This document shows, piece after piece, positions 27,177-38,116 of a stretch of 64,000 nucleotides of DNA. Numbering within the stretch: position 1 is the first letter of the stretch; each line of letters begins with the position of its first letter. The stretch is from assembly GCA_902516435.1 (NCBI GenBank), contig CABXYF010000001.1, positions 1 through 64,000 of the forward strand, read 5' to 3'. The notes beneath the pieces are model-generated. The model searched no databases, was not told the origin of the DNA, and was given only the letters and a program-made list of their open reading frames with translations. The stretch comes from an uncultured Pelagibacteraceae bacterium. Its GTDB lineage: Bacteria > Pseudomonadota > Alphaproteobacteria > Pelagibacterales > Pelagibacteraceae. Made by a program: the position numbers and the translations under genes.

Positions 27177-28507
27177 TGTCAAAAAAATATTTTGGTACTG
27201 ACGGAATAAGAGGCGCAGTAAACAGTAAAAATATCAATGGTGAAATGTTTTTTAAGTTTGGCCTCGCTTCAGGAACTTTTTTTAAATCACAAAAAAAAAA
27301 TAAACAAATTGCTATAATCGCAAAAGATACCAGACTTTCTGGCTATATGCTTGAACCTGCTTTGGTATCAGGATTAACCTCAGCTGGTATGGATGTTTAT
27401 ACTTTAGGACCTATACCAACAAATGGTCTAGCAATGTTAACTAAAGCTATGAGAGCTAATATGGGTATAATGATTACCGCATCACATAATCCTCATTATG
27501 ACAATGGATTAAAACTATTTGGTCCGGATGGAATGAAACTATCTGATACGTTTGAAAAGAAAATTGAAAACTTAATAGATAAAAATTTAGCAACAAATTT
27601 ATCTAAGGCTGAAAAATTAGGAAGAGTAAAAAGACTAGAAACAGGAACAAAGGATTACATTAAAATTTTAAAAAAAAACTTTATAAAAGAATTTAATTTA
27701 AGAGGACTTAAGATTGTAATAGACTGTGCAAATGGTGCTGGTTATAAAGCTGGACCTGAATTATTGAAATCGCTAGGTGCGAAAGTAATAGCTATTGGTG
27801 CTGAACCAAATGGCACAAATATTAATAAAAATTGTGGTTCCGTATTCCCTAACAATATTAGATTAGCAGTAAAAAATTACAAAGCTCATATAGGTATTTC
27901 ATTAGATGGAGATGCTGATCGAATTATAATGTGTGATGAAAAAAGTAATATAATTGATGGCGACCAAATTATTGCTGCTTTAGCCTCAAGATGGAAAAAC
28001 AAAAAAATGTTAAAGGGTGGGGTAGTTGGAACATTAATGTCTAATTATGGTTTAGAGAAGTATTTTAAAAATAAAAATATAAAATTTATTAGAGCAAATG
28101 TTGGTGACAGATATGTAAAAGAAAAAATGCAAAAATATAATTTTAATTTAGGTGGGGAACAATCTGGACATATTATTCTTGGAAAATTTGCAACTACTGG
28201 TGATGGTCTGTTGGTTGCTTTGGAGTGTTTATTTGCGTTGAGAAAGGGAAAAAAAGCTAGCGAATTTTTCTCAAAATTTAAAAAAATTCCACAAATACTA
28301 AAAAATATAGATGTAAAGGATAAAAATATTATTAGTAAAACACATGTAAAAAAATCTATTAAAAAAGCCGAAAGACTAATTAAAGGAAATGGAAGAATTC
28401 TTATTAGAAAGTCAGGAACAGAGTCGAAGATAAGAGTAATGGGTGAAAGTGAAAATTTAGATCTATTAGTAAAGTGTATAAACATAATTACCAGAAAAAT
28501 TAAATAA
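27176..28507 (+). CDS. glmM: Phosphoglucosamine mutase
   Basis: 443 aa from ATG 27176 (TGATG junction with folP); a TTG three bases earlier is also in frame. GlmM turns glucosamine-6-phosphate into glucosamine-1-phosphate for UDP-GlcNAc. The start KKYFGTDGIRG, the phosphoserine loop ITASHNPHYDNGLK (Ser103), the metal loop LDGDADR and the C-terminal IRKSGTESKIR are all conserved. The ftsH-folP-glmM order is common in proteobacteria. Confidence 0.97.
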   Translation: MSKKYFGTDGIRGAVNSKNINGEMFFKFGLASGTFFKSQKKNKQIAIIAKDTRLSGYMLEPALVSGLTSAGMDVYTLGPIPTNGLAMLTKAMRANMGIMITASHNPHYDNGLKLFGPDGMKLSDTFEKKIENLIDKNLATNLSKAEKLGRVKRLETGTKDYIKILKKNFIKEFNLRGLKIVIDCANGAGYKAGPELLKSLGAKVIAIGAEPNGTNINKNCGSVFPNNIRLAVKNYKAHIGISLDGDADRIIMCDEKSNIIDGDQIIAALASRWKNKKMLKGGVVGTLMSNYGLEKYFKNKNIKFIRANVGDRYVKEKMQKYNFNLGGEQSGHIILGKFATTGDGLLVALECLFALRKGKKASEFFSKFKKIPQILKNIDVKDKNIISKTHVKKSIKKAERLIKGNGRILIRKSGTESKIRVMGESENLDLLVKCINIITRKIK

Positions 28508-28508
28508 A

Positions 28509-29321
28509 TTGAAACCAAAATCAAAAGTATTAATTATTGCGGGATCAGACTCCTCAGGTGGAGCAGGTATCCAGGCAGATATAAAAACTGTCACAGCATT
28601 AGGCTCATATGCAATGACAGCTATAACAGCCATTACAATTCAAAATACTACTGGTGTTAAATCAATAATTCCAATTAATCCAAAGGAAATTTATAATCAA
28701 ATAATTTTTACATCTAAAGATATTAGTCCAGATGCTATAAAAATTGGAATGCTGCACTCAGCAAAGGTCATAAGATCAGTAAGTAAATCTTTGTATCAAA
28801 TTAAATCTAGAAATATCATTTTAGATCCAGTTATGGTTGCAAAGGGTGGAGCAAAACTGATCGACAATAAAGCAATAAATTTACTTAAATCAAAATTAAT
28901 AAAGAAAGTATTGTTAATAACACCAAACATTCCTGAGGCAGAAATTTTGACTAATACAAAAATAAAAACAAAAAAGGATATGATTTATGTTGCAAAAAAG
29001 ATAATTGAATTAGGAGCAAAAAATGTACTTTTAAAAGGTGGTCATTTAAAAGGAAAATTAGTTCATGATATTTATGTTAACAATAAAGATATCAAAATTT
29101 TTGATAGCAAAAGAGTTAAAACTAAAAATACTCACGGAACTGGTTGCACATTATCAAGCGCAGTAGCAACATTTTTATCATGTGGAAAAACAGTAAAGAA
29201 ATCTTGTGAGCTTGGAATTAAATATGTAAATTTAGCTATTAAATATAACCCTAATTATGGCAAAGGTCATGGTCCTATAAATCATTTAAATTCAATTAAC
29301 TTAAATAAAAAATTTAAATAA
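28509..29321 (+). CDS. thiD: Hydroxymethylpyrimidine / phosphomethylpyrimidine kinase
   Basis: 270-aa ribokinase-fold enzyme, TTG start at 28509. It phosphorylates HMP twice to HMP-PP for thiamine synthesis. Family blocks: [56 protein letters not shown] and the anion-hole/catalytic [11 protein letters not shown]. With thiE at 8950 it fits a salvage route from HMP; thiC is not in view. Its TAA overlaps the purA ATG by one base. Confidence 0.94.
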   Translation: MKPKSKVLIIAGSDSSGGAGIQADIKTVTALGSYAMTAITAITIQNTTGVKSIIPINPKEIYNQIIFTSKDISPDAIKIGMLHSAKVIRSVSKSLYQIKSRNIILDPVMVAKGGAKLIDNKAINLLKSKLIKKVLLITPNIPEAEILTNTKIKTKKDMIYVAKKIIELGAKNVLLKGGHLKGKLVHDIYVNNKDIKIFDSKRVKTKNTHGTGCTLSSAVATFLSCGKTVKKSCELGIKYVNLAIKYNPNYGKGHGPINHLNSINLNKKFK

Positions 29322-30613
29322 TGAAAAATATAGTAGTAGTCGGGTCTCAATGGGGAGACGAAGGAAAAGGAAAGATAGTTGATTGGCTGTCTGAGCAAGC
29401 AGACGTTGTGATACGATTCCAAGGAGGACACAATGCTGGGCATACACTTGTTATTGATGGTGTAACTTATAAATTAAGATTACTTCCTTCAGGAATAGTA
29501 AGAAAAAATAAGATTTCAATCATTGGTAATGGGGTAGTAGTAGATCCTTGGGCTTTACTAGAGGAAATAGAGGAAATAAAATCAAAAGGAGTAGGCGTAA
29601 ATATTAGTAATTTTATTATTTCAGAATCTGCAAATTTAATTTTACCATTTCATAGAGAAATGGATGAAATTAGAGAAGACGCAGCTGGAAAGGGAAAAAT
29701 TGGCACCACAAGAAGAGGCATTGGCCCTGCATATGAGGATAAAGTAGGCAGAAGATCTATTAGAGTAATGGATTTAAGATCTGAAAAAAATTTAGATCAA
29801 AGATTAGAATCAGTTTTGATACATCATAATGCTATAAGAAAAGGTTTAGGAAAAAAAATTTTTGAAAAAGAAAAATTAAAAGATGACTTATTAAAAATTG
29901 CCCCAAAAATTTTAAAATTTTCTCAACCTGTATGGCTTAAAATTGACCAATTTAAAAAACAAAAGAAGAAAATTTTATTTGAAGGAGCTCAAGGAATACT
30001 ATTAGATGTAGACCATGGTACCTATCCTTATGTCACTTCTTCTAATACTGTAGCCTCAAGTGCTGCAACAGGAACTGGTTGTGGGCCAAATTCAATAAAT
30101 TATGTCCTAGGAATAACCAAAGCATATACAACTCGTGTTGGGGAAGGACCTTTTCCAACTGAGTTAAAAGATGATATCGGAGAATTATTAGGTAATAGAG
30201 GAAAAGAATTTGGAACTGTTACAAGTAGGAAAAGAAGATGCGGTTGGTTTGATGGTGTTTTGGTAAGACAAACTATTAAAGTTTCTGGGATTGACGGAAT
30301 TGCACTCACTAAACTAGACGTATTAGATGAATTAGATGAAATCAAAATATGTATTCAATATGAGTTAGATGGAAAAAAAATTGATTATTTACCGGCTGCT
30401 GTAGAGGACCAGTTAAAAATAAAACCAATTTTCAAAACTTTTCCAGGATGGAAAGTTTCGACAAATGGAATTAAAAATATGGATGCATTGCCAGAAAATG
30501 CAAAAAAATATATTTTTGCAATTGAGGATTTTATAGGTGCAAAAGTTTCAAGTATATCTACTAGCCCAGAGAGAGAAGATACAATATTATTAGAAAATCC
30601 TTTTGATATTTAA
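29321..30613 (+). CDS. purA: Adenylosuccinate synthetase
   Basis: 430-aa GTP-dependent enzyme converting IMP and aspartate to adenylosuccinate. Landmarks: [64 protein letters not shown] and the GTP-site [11 protein letters not shown]. Its TAA (30611-30613) is interlocked with the rpoH stop on the other strand, the two sharing TTAA at 30610-30613. Confidence 0.98.
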   Translation: MKNIVVVGSQWGDEGKGKIVDWLSEQADVVIRFQGGHNAGHTLVIDGVTYKLRLLPSGIVRKNKISIIGNGVVVDPWALLEEIEEIKSKGVGVNISNFIISESANLILPFHREMDEIREDAAGKGKIGTTRRGIGPAYEDKVGRRSIRVMDLRSEKNLDQRLESVLIHHNAIRKGLGKKIFEKEKLKDDLLKIAPKILKFSQPVWLKIDQFKKQKKKILFEGAQGILLDVDHGTYPYVTSSNTVASSAATGTGCGPNSINYVLGITKAYTTRVGEGPFPTELKDDIGELLGNRGKEFGTVTSRKRRCGWFDGVLVRQTIKVSGIDGIALTKLDVLDELDEIKICIQYELDGKKIDYLPAAVEDQLKIKPIFKTFPGWKVSTNGIKNMDALPENAKKYIFAIEDFIGAKVSSISTSPEREDTILLENPFDI

Positions 30614-31503
30614 TTAGCTGGCAATAAATTTTTAGATTTCGCCAAAATAAGCATATGCTTTTGAAGTTTTTCGAAAGCTTTATTTTCAATTTGTCTTACT
30701 CTTTCTCTGCTAATTTTATATTTCTGACTTAAATCTTCTAAAGTTGTTGGATTATCATTTAACCTTCTTGAGTATAAAATTTCTTTTTCTCTTTCATTAA
30801 GAACATTGATAGAATTTTTTAATAAATCTTTTCTTTGCTCCATTTCCTCATGATGAGCATATTTTAGGTCGTGGTCTAACTCCTTATCCACTAACCAGTC
30901 TTGCCACTCATCACCATCTTCACCAACCTGAGCGTTTAAAGAAAATTCTTTTCCTGATAATCTCCTATTCATTGAAACAACTTCTTCTTTGCTAACATCT
31001 AGTTTATCTGCAATATGTTTCACATGTTCATCTCTTAAGTCTCCTTCAGCTTGTGGAGCGATTTGATTTTTAATTTTTTTTAAATTAAAGAATAGTTTTT
31101 TTTGGGCAGTTGTAGTTCCGATTTTGACTAAGCTCCAAGACCTTAATATGTATTCTTGTATAGATGCTTTTATCCACCACATGGCATATGTAGCAAGTCT
31201 GAAACCTTTTTCTGGTTCAAATTTTTTAACAGCCTGCATTAACCCAACGTTACCCTCAGAAATCATTTCATTTACAGGTAACCCATAACCTTTGTACCCC
31301 ATTGCAATCTTAGCAACTAATCTAAGATGACTAGTAACTAATTTTTCAGCTGATTTTATATTACCTGTTGTTTTCCAATTTTTTGCTAACATATACTCTT
31401 CTTCTGCAGCTAACATTGGAAACTTTTTGATTTGTTCTAAGTATGCTGACAAACCTCCTTCATTTGAAAGAGTTGGCAGATTATTATTAACTTTTGAGTT
31501 CAT
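30610..31503 (-). CDS. rpoH: RNA polymerase sigma-32 (heat-shock) factor RpoH
   Basis: 297-aa sigma-70-family factor. Region 2 reads [47 protein letters not shown] (given here only to place it at about residues 80-125), and the RpoH box is seen in [17 protein letters not shown]. Region 4 has the helix-turn-helix [20 protein letters not shown]. It directs chaperone and protease genes. It is tail-to-tail with purA and 41 bases downstream of rluD on the same strand. Confidence 0.95.
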   Translation of the reverse strand: MNSKVNNNLPTLSNEGGLSAYLEQIKKFPMLAAEEEYMLAKNWKTTGNIKSAEKLVTSHLRLVAKIAMGYKGYGLPVNEMISEGNVGLMQAVKKFEPEKGFRLATYAMWWIKASIQEYILRSWSLVKIGTTTAQKKLFFNLKKIKNQIAPQAEGDLRDEHVKHIADKLDVSKEEVVSMNRRLSGKEFSLNAQVGEDGDEWQDWLVDKELDHDLKYAHHEEMEQRKDLLKNSINVLNEREKEILYSRRLNDNPTTLEDLSQKYKISRERVRQIENKAFEKLQKHMLILAKSKNLLPAN

Positions 31504-31544
31504 AGCAAGGTTTATTTAATTAATTTTACTTAATTTTCAACATT

Positions 31545-32525
31545 TTATTTATTAGTATTTCTTAGCATTTTTAAAATATTATTTAGCTCATGTGGTAAAT
31601 TTGAGGAAAAAATCATTTGTTGATTATTTTTTGGATGAACAAATCCTAAAGTCTTAGCATGCAAAAATTGTCTTAATAATTTAGATATTGAGACATGAAC
31701 TTCTAAATCAATGTTTGAGAGTTTTTTATATTTTTTTTTATATTTATCATCACCGACTATACTATTTCCTTTATAATTCATATGGACTCTTATCTGATGA
31801 GTGCGTCCTGTTTCTAATTTGCATTCTACTAAACTTAAAGTTGGAATTTTCTCATTTTGAAAAATTTCAATAGTTTTATAATTTGTTATTGCTTTTTTTC
31901 CTCTAGATACACTTACTTCCATTAACTGTCTATTTTTTGAACTTCGAGTAATAAAAGTTTCTATTCTTCCACTAGATGGTCTTAGTTTTCCCCATATTAA
32001 AAGTTGGTATTCTCGTATAATGGTATGCTCACTAAATTGCTTAGATAAATTTTCGTGTGAATAATTATTTTTAGCAATAACAACTAATCCTGAAGTATTT
32101 TTATCAATTCTATGAACAATGCCTGGTCTTAATTCGTCACCGATATTAGATAAAGATTTTTTGTTATAATTCATTAAAGCATTAACAATTGTTTTGTCAT
32201 AATTTCCAGCGCCTGGATGCATGATTATTCCAGCAGGCTTGTTAATTACTAGCAAATCTTCATCTTCGTACTCAATTTCTAATTTATAATTATATGGTTT
32301 TAACGATGCTGCTTCTGGTTTTGGGATTTCGAGAACCACCTGGTCTCCAGTATTAACTTTTTTAGAAGGATTTTTTATTATGATATTATTTAAAGTGAGT
32401 TTATCTCTTAGTATTAAGTTTTTGATTCTGGTTCTGCTAATTAACTTATTTCTTTGGTTGATTAAAATATCAACTCTTGAATTATTTTCTTCCTCTTGAA
32501 CAATAAAATTAATGTTTTTTTCCAT
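31545..32525 (-). CDS. rluD: Ribosomal large-subunit pseudouridine synthase (RluD family)
   Basis: 326 aa. An N-terminal S4 RNA-binding domain (about residues 15-65) precedes the RluA-type catalytic domain with INKPAGIIMHPGAGN and the catalytic Asp141 in HRIDKNTSGLVVIAKN. Later blocks are TGRTHQIRVHM and GDDKYKKK. It most likely makes the helix 69 pseudouridines of 23S rRNA. A plus-strand tRNA-Arg gene begins 23 bases upstream of its start, so promoters for the two lie head to head. Confidence 0.92.
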   Translation of the reverse strand: MEKNINFIVQEEENNSRVDILINQRNKLISRTRIKNLILRDKLTLNNIIIKNPSKKVNTGDQVVLEIPKPEAASLKPYNYKLEIEYEDEDLLVINKPAGIIMHPGAGNYDKTIVNALMNYNKKSLSNIGDELRPGIVHRIDKNTSGLVVIAKNNYSHENLSKQFSEHTIIREYQLLIWGKLRPSSGRIETFITRSSKNRQLMEVSVSRGKKAITNYKTIEIFQNEKIPTLSLVECKLETGRTHQIRVHMNYKGNSIVGDDKYKKKYKKLSNIDLEVHVSISKLLRQFLHAKTLGFVHPKNNQQMIFSSNLPHELNNILKMLRNTNK

Positions 32526-32529
32526 AAAA

Positions 32530-32535
32530 TATAAT
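32530..32535 (+). promoter_or_regulatory. Candidate -10 box for tRNA-Arg
   Basis: TATAAT at 32530-32535 is a consensus -10 hexamer 14 bases before the mature tRNA 5' end. The matching -35 region would fall inside the start of rluD, where no strong box stands out. Confidence 0.45.
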
Positions 32536-32548
32536 ATTAATACTATAT

Positions 32549-32625
32549 GCGCTTGTAGCTCAACTGGATAGAGCGCCTGACTTCGGATCAGGAGGTTCTG
32601 GGTTCGACTCCTAGCAGGCGCACCA
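32549..32625 (+). tRNA. tRNA-Arg (TCG), CCA encoded
   Basis: 77-nt cloverleaf. Acceptor GCGCTTG pairs with CAGGCGC (one G:U), discriminator A, encoded CCA. The anticodon stem CCTGA/TCAGG holds loop CTTCGGA, giving anticodon TCG for CGA codons. T arm has loop TTCGACT. One base separates the CCA from the stop of the convergent ABC permease gene. Confidence 0.96.
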
Positions 32626-32626
32626 A

Positions 32627-33418
32627 TTATTCACCTATATTTATTAAAGTTCCTTTATCGCGTGCTCTATCAAACGAATGATAAAAAATCGATATTGCAA
32701 GAATTAGATAAAAAATATTGAAATAAAGAGCGTTAAAGATGTTTTCATAATCCACCTGACCGTTAACTAAAATATTTCTAGTTTCTTCAAATATATAAAC
32801 GAGAGGTAGAGCATAAGCTATAGACTGAAAGATACCTGGTAAAATTTCAACAGGGTAATAAATACAACCAAATGGAGCTAGCAAAAACATAGTAGACCAT
32901 GCGATGTTTTCAAAGGAAGGTCCGAATCTGAGTAGACCCGCAGATACAAGTATACCTAAAGTAATACCAAAAATATATAAACTTAAAAAAAGAAAAGCCA
33001 AAGGAAATCCTAATTCCAATAAAGATATACCAAACAGAGGAGAGGTGAGCAATATAGCTGGGACTAGCCCTATCAAGGCTCTTATTAAAGCAGTCACGAC
33101 TAAAGAAATAATAATTTCACTAATTTTCATAGGAGCGATGAACAGGTTGGTAAAATTTCTACTCCATATTTCCTCTAAAAATAGCATGTTAAAACCAATA
33201 CTTGTTCTAAATAAAAAATCGTAGAGAATTGCACAAGATAGAATTACACCTACAGCACCACTATAGTAAGTACTATGCTCTGCAAAAAAATTTGAAATAA
33301 ATCCCCATAAAGTTATTTGGATTGAAGGCCAATATATTAAATCAAGTATTCTGGGAAATGATCTAGATATTAAGTAAAAATGTCTTAAAAAAAGTCCATA
33401 AATTCTTGTAAAATTCAT
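32627..33418 (-). CDS. ABC-2 type exporter permease
   Basis: 263-aa inner-membrane protein with about six helices and the ABC-2 family hallmark near the C-terminus (LLAPFGCIYYPVEILPGIFQSIAYALPLVYIFE). Such permeases, together with one ATPase, export polysaccharides, lipids or drugs. The ATPase gene overlaps the start by four bases, so they form one transporter. Substrate cannot be told; it is not next to the sugar cassette at 919-6435. The stop is one base from the tRNA-Arg end. Confidence 0.87.
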   Translation of the reverse strand: MNFTRIYGLFLRHFYLISRSFPRILDLIYWPSIQITLWGFISNFFAEHSTYYSGAVGVILSCAILYDFLFRTSIGFNMLFLEEIWSRNFTNLFIAPMKISEIIISLVVTALIRALIGLVPAILLTSPLFGISLLELGFPLAFLFLSLYIFGITLGILVSAGLLRFGPSFENIAWSTMFLLAPFGCIYYPVEILPGIFQSIAYALPLVYIFEETRNILVNGQVDYENIFNALYFNIFYLILAISIFYHSFDRARDKGTLINIGE

Positions 33419-34143
33419 TTTGTATTTCTCGCTATTTCTAAAAAAACTTCTTCTAGATTTTTTCTACCATGCTTTAATATTAAATCATCAGGTGTTCCTC
33501 TATCTACAATAATTCCATCTTTCATCATTAAGACAAAGTTACACAATCTTTTAACCTCATCCATATTATGAGAAGCAAGTAATACTGAAATTTTTTTTTC
33601 TTTTTTATAATTTTCTAAAAATGTTCTTATAAAATCACCCGTTTCTGGATCTAAAGAAGCTGTTGGCTCATCTAGTAGTAGAACTTTTGGATCATTAATT
33701 AATGCTTTTGCAAGACTAACTCTATTTTTTTGTCCCGAGGAAAGTTCGCCTGTTATTTTATTTAACAGATCAGACAATCTAAGTTTATCTGAAAGATAAT
33801 TAATTCGATTTTCTAATTGGTCAACATTATATAATTTGCCGTAAACAATTAAATTTTGTTTCACCTTTAATTTTTTTGGAAGTTCAATATAGGGAGATAT
33901 GAAATTCATTTTATGTAAAAGAGATATTTTGTTAGTCTCTATACTTTTTCCATTAATTAAAACTTGACCGTTGGTTGGTTTTAATAATCCCAATATCATT
34001 CCTATAGTTGTTGTCTTTCCACAACCATTTGGACCTAATAAGCCTACAATTTCATTTTCACCAATTTTAAAATTTATGTTACTGACGGCATTCTTTGATT
34101 TATATTTTTTTGAGAGATTTATTACTTCAATTGAATTTGTCAT
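33415..34143 (-). CDS. ABC transporter ATP-binding protein
   Basis: 242-aa ATPase partner of the adjoining permease. Walker A GPNGCGKTT (about 36-44), signature LSSGQKNRVSLAKAL, Walker B VLLLDEPTASLDPETG and switch His in LLASHNMDEV are intact. Arrangement matches the DrrA/NodI-type exporters. It directly follows tsaC with no gap. Confidence 0.93.
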   Translation of the reverse strand: MTNSIEVINLSKKYKSKNAVSNINFKIGENEIVGLLGPNGCGKTTTIGMILGLLKPTNGQVLINGKSIETNKISLLHKMNFISPYIELPKKLKVKQNLIVYGKLYNVDQLENRINYLSDKLRLSDLLNKITGELSSGQKNRVSLAKALINDPKVLLLDEPTASLDPETGDFIRTFLENYKKEKKISVLLASHNMDEVKRLCNFVLMMKDGIIVDRGTPDDLILKHGRKNLEEVFLEIARNTK

Positions 34144-35076
34144 TTAATATTTTGATGCCCTCTCTAACCGATCATTAATTGTTTGTCCTATCCCAATATT
34201 AGGAATTTTTTCAACAGCAATTTTTTTGTATCCTTTATTTTTGATTTTTCTTATGAGAGGATATAAATTTCTTGCAGCTTTGATCAAATTATTATTTTTG
34301 CTAAGAAAGAAATAATTTTTGGAATTTGTTTTTCTTTTTTTTATTAATACAAATGCTTCTCCTTCATTTGGTTTTTTTACATTCATCCTTAAAGGTATTC
34401 CAGGAGAATAATGAAGAGAAAACAGACCTGGTGAAATTTTGTTCTTAGATTTATTCTTAATTAATATTTGTTTTTTTATTATTTTTTTGATTTTTGAAAC
34501 ACTTAAACCTCCAAGCCTTAATATTGATGGAGTATCTGTAAGTTTAATAATTGTAGACTCAACTCCAATTGAACATCTTCCCCCTTTAAGTATGTATTTT
34601 AATTTTCTTCCAAATTCTTCTTTTACATCGGAGGGCTGTACTGAGCTCAGTTTTGAGGAAATATTTGCACTTGGTGCAGCTAATGGATAACTTAAAACTT
34701 TAAGCAATTTTCGAAGCAGTTTATGTTTGGGAAATCTAATAGCAACTGTATTTTTATTATTGGTAACAAATTTTGATATTTTTGAATTTTTTTTTAATTT
34801 TAAAACATATGTTATTGGACCAGGTGAAAATTTATTATACAGTTTTTTAAAATCCTCATTAATTATACAATCGTGTTCGAGAGCCTTGAGATTATAGTAG
34901 TGAACAATTAGAGGGTTGTTAGAAGGTCTTTTCTTTAATTTGAATATTTTTTTTGCAGAGAAATCAGAATAAGCATTTCCAGCTAATCCATAAACTGTTT
35001 CTGTTGGTACTGCTATACATTCGTTACTGTCTAAATATTTTTTTGCTTTTTTGATATTTGATTGATTAGATTTCAT
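34144..35076 (-). CDS. tsaC: L-threonylcarbamoyladenylate synthase (Sua5/TsaC)
   Basis: 310 aa from ATG 35076; an in-frame ATG at 35115 would overlap the divergent xseB start, and the family core begins soon after the later Met. The YrdC domain shows VPTETVYGLAGNAYS, KKRPSNNPLIVHYY, TVAIRFPKHK, PLAAPSANISSKLSS and GVESTII. A C-terminal Sua5 domain (about 210-310) follows, so it is the long Sua5 type. It makes the threonylcarbamoyl-AMP used for t6A37 in tRNA. Confidence 0.9.
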   Translation of the reverse strand: MKSNQSNIKKAKKYLDSNECIAVPTETVYGLAGNAYSDFSAKKIFKLKKRPSNNPLIVHYYNLKALEHDCIINEDFKKLYNKFSPGPITYVLKLKKNSKISKFVTNNKNTVAIRFPKHKLLRKLLKVLSYPLAAPSANISSKLSSVQPSDVKEEFGRKLKYILKGGRCSIGVESTIIKLTDTPSILRLGGLSVSKIKKIIKKQILIKNKSKNKISPGLFSLHYSPGIPLRMNVKKPNEGEAFVLIKKRKTNSKNYFFLSKNNNLIKAARNLYPLIRKIKNKGYKKIAVEKIPNIGIGQTINDRLERASKY

Positions 35077-35093
35077 GTAATAATTATTAATAT

Positions 35094-35336
35094 ATGAAAG
35101 AAAAAAATTTACCACTTGATTATCAACACAGCTCTTTAGAGGAGCTCACTGAAAAAGCAAATAGTATAATTGAGTCATTAGAGAATGAAAAAAATTTAGA
35201 TAATTCTGTTGATAGTTATCAAGAGTTATTAAAATTAAATAATCTTATTGAAAAAAAATTTCAAAAAAATCTCAAATCTATAAGTGAAACTACAAATAAT
35301 AAAATCAAGGAAATTGTAAAAAAAAATGAAAAATGA
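35094..35336 (+). CDS. xseB: Exodeoxyribonuclease VII small subunit
   Basis: 80-aa helical protein. The motif HSSLEELTEKANSIIESLENEKN LDNSVDSYQELLKL (split here; residues 12-48) matches the XseB helical hairpin, including the Leu-Glu-x-G-equivalent turn. xseB commonly precedes ispA and dxs, as it does here, overlapping ispA by 11 bases. The large subunit XseA is not in the window. Confidence 0.85.
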   Translation: MKEKNLPLDYQHSSLEELTEKANSIIESLENEKNLDNSVDSYQELLKLNNLIEKKFQKNLKSISETTNNKIKEIVKKNEK

Positions 35337-36198
35337 AGTTAATAAAATTGCAAAAGATACAAATTATTTTTTAAAAAAATTTATTAATAATCAGAATAGC
35401 TCTCAACTTATCAGCGCGATGAAATATAGTTTATTTCCTGGAGGAAAGAAAATTAGATCAAAAATACTAATAGACTTTGGTTCTTTATTTTCAATTAGAT
35501 ACAAAACTTTAGTACAGATTGGTGCAGCAGTAGAATGTATTCACGCTTATTCTCTTATTCATGATGATTTACCTTGTATGGATAATGACAAAATTAGGCG
35601 GGGAAAAGCATCAACACACATAAAATATGGAGAGTCTACAGCAGTGCTAGCTGGTAATTCACTTTTGATAATGGCATTTGAAATTTTATCAAATAAAAAT
35701 TTAGATTTATCTGAAAAGACTAAAGTTAACTTAATAAAAAAATTATCTGAATGCTCAGGACATCTTGGTATAGCGGGTGGTCAATACCTAGATTTAGATT
35801 ATGAGAAAAAAAAAGTATCGAGGAGTAAGATTATTAATATGGAAATTAAAAAAACAGGAATGTTATTTAGTTTTTGTTGTGTAGCCCCAGCAATAATAAA
35901 AAATAAAAAAAACTTAGAGATTAGGTTTTTTGAAAATATTGGATATGATATAGGCTTATTATTTCAAATTTCTGACGACCTAATTGACCATAAGGGAAAT
36001 TCAAAAATAGCTGGTAAAAAAACAGGAAAAGATCAAAAAAAAGGTAAAGCAACACTTATTGGTTTACTTGGTTATAATAATGCAGTTAAATATTGTAATA
36101 GTTTGATTAAAAATATTAACAAAAAATTACAAAAATATGGTTCTAATTCAAAAAGCATAAAACAAACTTTGGAAAATATTTTAAACAGAGATAGATGA
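35326..36198 (+). CDS. ispA: Short-chain polyprenyl (farnesyl/geranyl) diphosphate synthase
   Basis: 290-aa class I trans-prenyltransferase. The first Asp-rich motif is [15 protein letters not shown], the second [22 protein letters not shown] binds IPP. In the IspA type the first motif is DDxxxxD as seen here, suggesting C15 product. Set between xseB and dxs, it feeds isoprenoid synthesis. Its TGA overlaps the dxs ATG (ATGA). Confidence 0.93.
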   Translation: MKNEVNKIAKDTNYFLKKFINNQNSSQLISAMKYSLFPGGKKIRSKILIDFGSLFSIRYKTLVQIGAAVECIHAYSLIHDDLPCMDNDKIRRGKASTHIKYGESTAVLAGNSLLIMAFEILSNKNLDLSEKTKVNLIKKLSECSGHLGIAGGQYLDLDYEKKKVSRSKIINMEIKKTGMLFSFCCVAPAIIKNKKNLEIRFFENIGYDIGLLFQISDDLIDHKGNSKIAGKKTGKDQKKGKATLIGLLGYNNAVKYCNSLIKNINKKLQKYGSNSKSIKQTLENILNRDR

Positions 36199-38111
36199 TA
36201 CACAAAAGCACATTTTTAAAAGATATAAATTTCCCATCTGATTTAAGGAAAATTACTGAAAAGGATTTACCAAAAGTTGCAAATGAAGTTAGAAATGAAA
36301 TGATAGATGCTGTATCTAAAACAGGTGGTCATCTAGGTGCAGGCTTAGGTGTTGTAGAACTAACTGTAGCACTTCATTATGTATTTGATACACCGAATGA
36401 TAAATTAATTTGGGATGTAGGACATCAATCCTATCCACACAAAATTTTAACAGGAAGAAAACATAAAATTAGAACATTAAGACAAGGTAATGGATTATCA
36501 GGCTTTACAAAAAGAACTGAAAGTGAATATGATCCTTTTGGTGCCGCTCATAGTTCAACATCAATTTCTTCTGCACTAGGTATAGCTGAGGCAAATAAAT
36601 TGGAAAACAAATCTTCAAATGTAATTGCAGTAATAGGAGACGGTGCGATGAGTGCTGGTATGGCTTATGAGGCAATGAATAACGCAGGTGCTTCAAAAAC
36701 AAAAATGATCGTTATTTTAAATGACAACGATATGTCTATCGCAAAACCTGTTGGAGCGATGAGAACATATCTTGCAAAATTATTGACTGGAAAAATATAT
36801 TTTAGTTTTAGAGAGACTATTAAATTAATTACTTCTGCATTTTCAAAGAGGTTTAGTGCGAAGGCAGGAAAAGCAGAGGATTTCTTAAGATCTGCATTTA
36901 CCGGTGGCACTATGTTTAATTCATTAGGTTTTTATTATGTGGGACCAATTGATGGACATGATTTATCAACTCTAATTCCAATTTTAAAAAATGCAAAGGA
37001 TTCAAATCATGAAGGTCCAATTATGATCCATATTAAAACACAAAAAGGTAAAGGGTATAGTTACGCAGAAAAAGCCAAAGATCATTATCATGGAGTTTCG
37101 AAATTCAATGTAGACACTGGAGAACAGAATAAAAGCGGATCTAATTTACCATCTTATACAAAAGTATTTGCTAATACTCTTATAAAGCATGCAAAAAAAG
37201 ATAGTAAAATAGTTGGAATAACAGCAGCTATGCCTGGTGGAACAGGAATGGATGTATTTGGCAAAGAGTTTCCAAAAAGAATGTTTGATGTTGGTATAGC
37301 TGAGCAGCATGCCGTAACATTTGCCGCTGGTATGGCAACAGAAGGATACAAGCCCTATGCTGCAATTTACTCAACTTTTTTACAAAGAGCTTACGATCAA
37401 GTAGTTCATGATGTAGCTATTCAAAGCTTACCAGTAAGATTTGCAATTGATAGAGCTGGATTAGTTGGGGCTGATGGATCAACACACGCTGGTTCATTTG
37501 ATATTACTTATTTATCAACTTTACCAAATTTTATTGTAATGGCTGCAAGTGATGAAGCTGAACTGGTTAAAATGATAAATACTTCAGTAGATATTGATGA
37601 TAGACCGAGTGCAATCAGATACCCAAGAGGAGTAGGTGTTGGAGTTGAACTTCCATCAATAGAAGAAAAAATTGAAATTGGAAAAGGAAGAATAATTCAA
37701 AATGGAAGTCAAGTATGCCTTTTAAGCTTAGGAACAAGACTTGAAGAATGCAAACTAGCAGCAGAACATTTAAAACAAAAAGGAGTTTCAACTACTATTG
37801 TTGATGCAAGATTTGCTAAACCTTTAGACGAAGAATTAATTATTAAATGTGCTAGAGAGCATGAAATTTTATTCTCTATTGAAGAGGGTTCAATTGGAGG
37901 ATTCGGTTCACATGTAAAAAACTTACTTGCTGAGAGAGGGATATTTGACAAAGGTTTAAAGTTTAGATCAATGAATTTACCAGACAAGTTTATTGAACAA
38001 GATACCCCCAACAAAATGTATGAAATTGCTGGATTAAATGCTTCTCAAATTTCCAAGAAAATTTTAGATATTTTATTTAATAAAAATTCTATCAAAGTTG
38101 TAAAAAATTAA
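36195..38111 (+). CDS. dxs: 1-deoxy-D-xylulose-5-phosphate synthase
   Basis: 638-aa ThDP enzyme joining pyruvate and glyceraldehyde-3-phosphate, the first step of the MEP isoprenoid pathway. Landmarks: [31 protein letters not shown]-type block at about residues 74-88, ThDP motif [33 protein letters not shown] and C-terminal [12 protein letters not shown]. It ends five bases from the convergent aroC. Confidence 0.97.
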   Translation: MIHKSTFLKDINFPSDLRKITEKDLPKVANEVRNEMIDAVSKTGGHLGAGLGVVELTVALHYVFDTPNDKLIWDVGHQSYPHKILTGRKHKIRTLRQGNGLSGFTKRTESEYDPFGAAHSSTSISSALGIAEANKLENKSSNVIAVIGDGAMSAGMAYEAMNNAGASKTKMIVILNDNDMSIAKPVGAMRTYLAKLLTGKIYFSFRETIKLITSAFSKRFSAKAGKAEDFLRSAFTGGTMFNSLGFYYVGPIDGHDLSTLIPILKNAKDSNHEGPIMIHIKTQKGKGYSYAEKAKDHYHGVSKFNVDTGEQNKSGSNLPSYTKVFANTLIKHAKKDSKIVGITAAMPGGTGMDVFGKEFPKRMFDVGIAEQHAVTFAAGMATEGYKPYAAIYSTFLQRAYDQVVHDVAIQSLPVRFAIDRAGLVGADGSTHAGSFDITYLSTLPNFIVMAASDEAELVKMINTSVDIDDRPSAIRYPRGVGVGVELPSIEEKIEIGKGRIIQNGSQVCLLSLGTRLEECKLAAEHLKQKGVSTTIVDARFAKPLDEELIIKCAREHEILFSIEEGSIGGFGSHVKNLLAERGIFDKGLKFRSMNLPDKFIEQDTPNKMYEIAGLNASQISKKILDILFNKNSIKVVKN

Positions 38112-38116
38112 TTGTT

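Noticed and set aside
32627-34143. Polysaccharide exporter tied to the sugar cassette
   Set aside because: The ABC pair is 26 kb away and next to tsaC; nothing in the sequence links it to the cassette.
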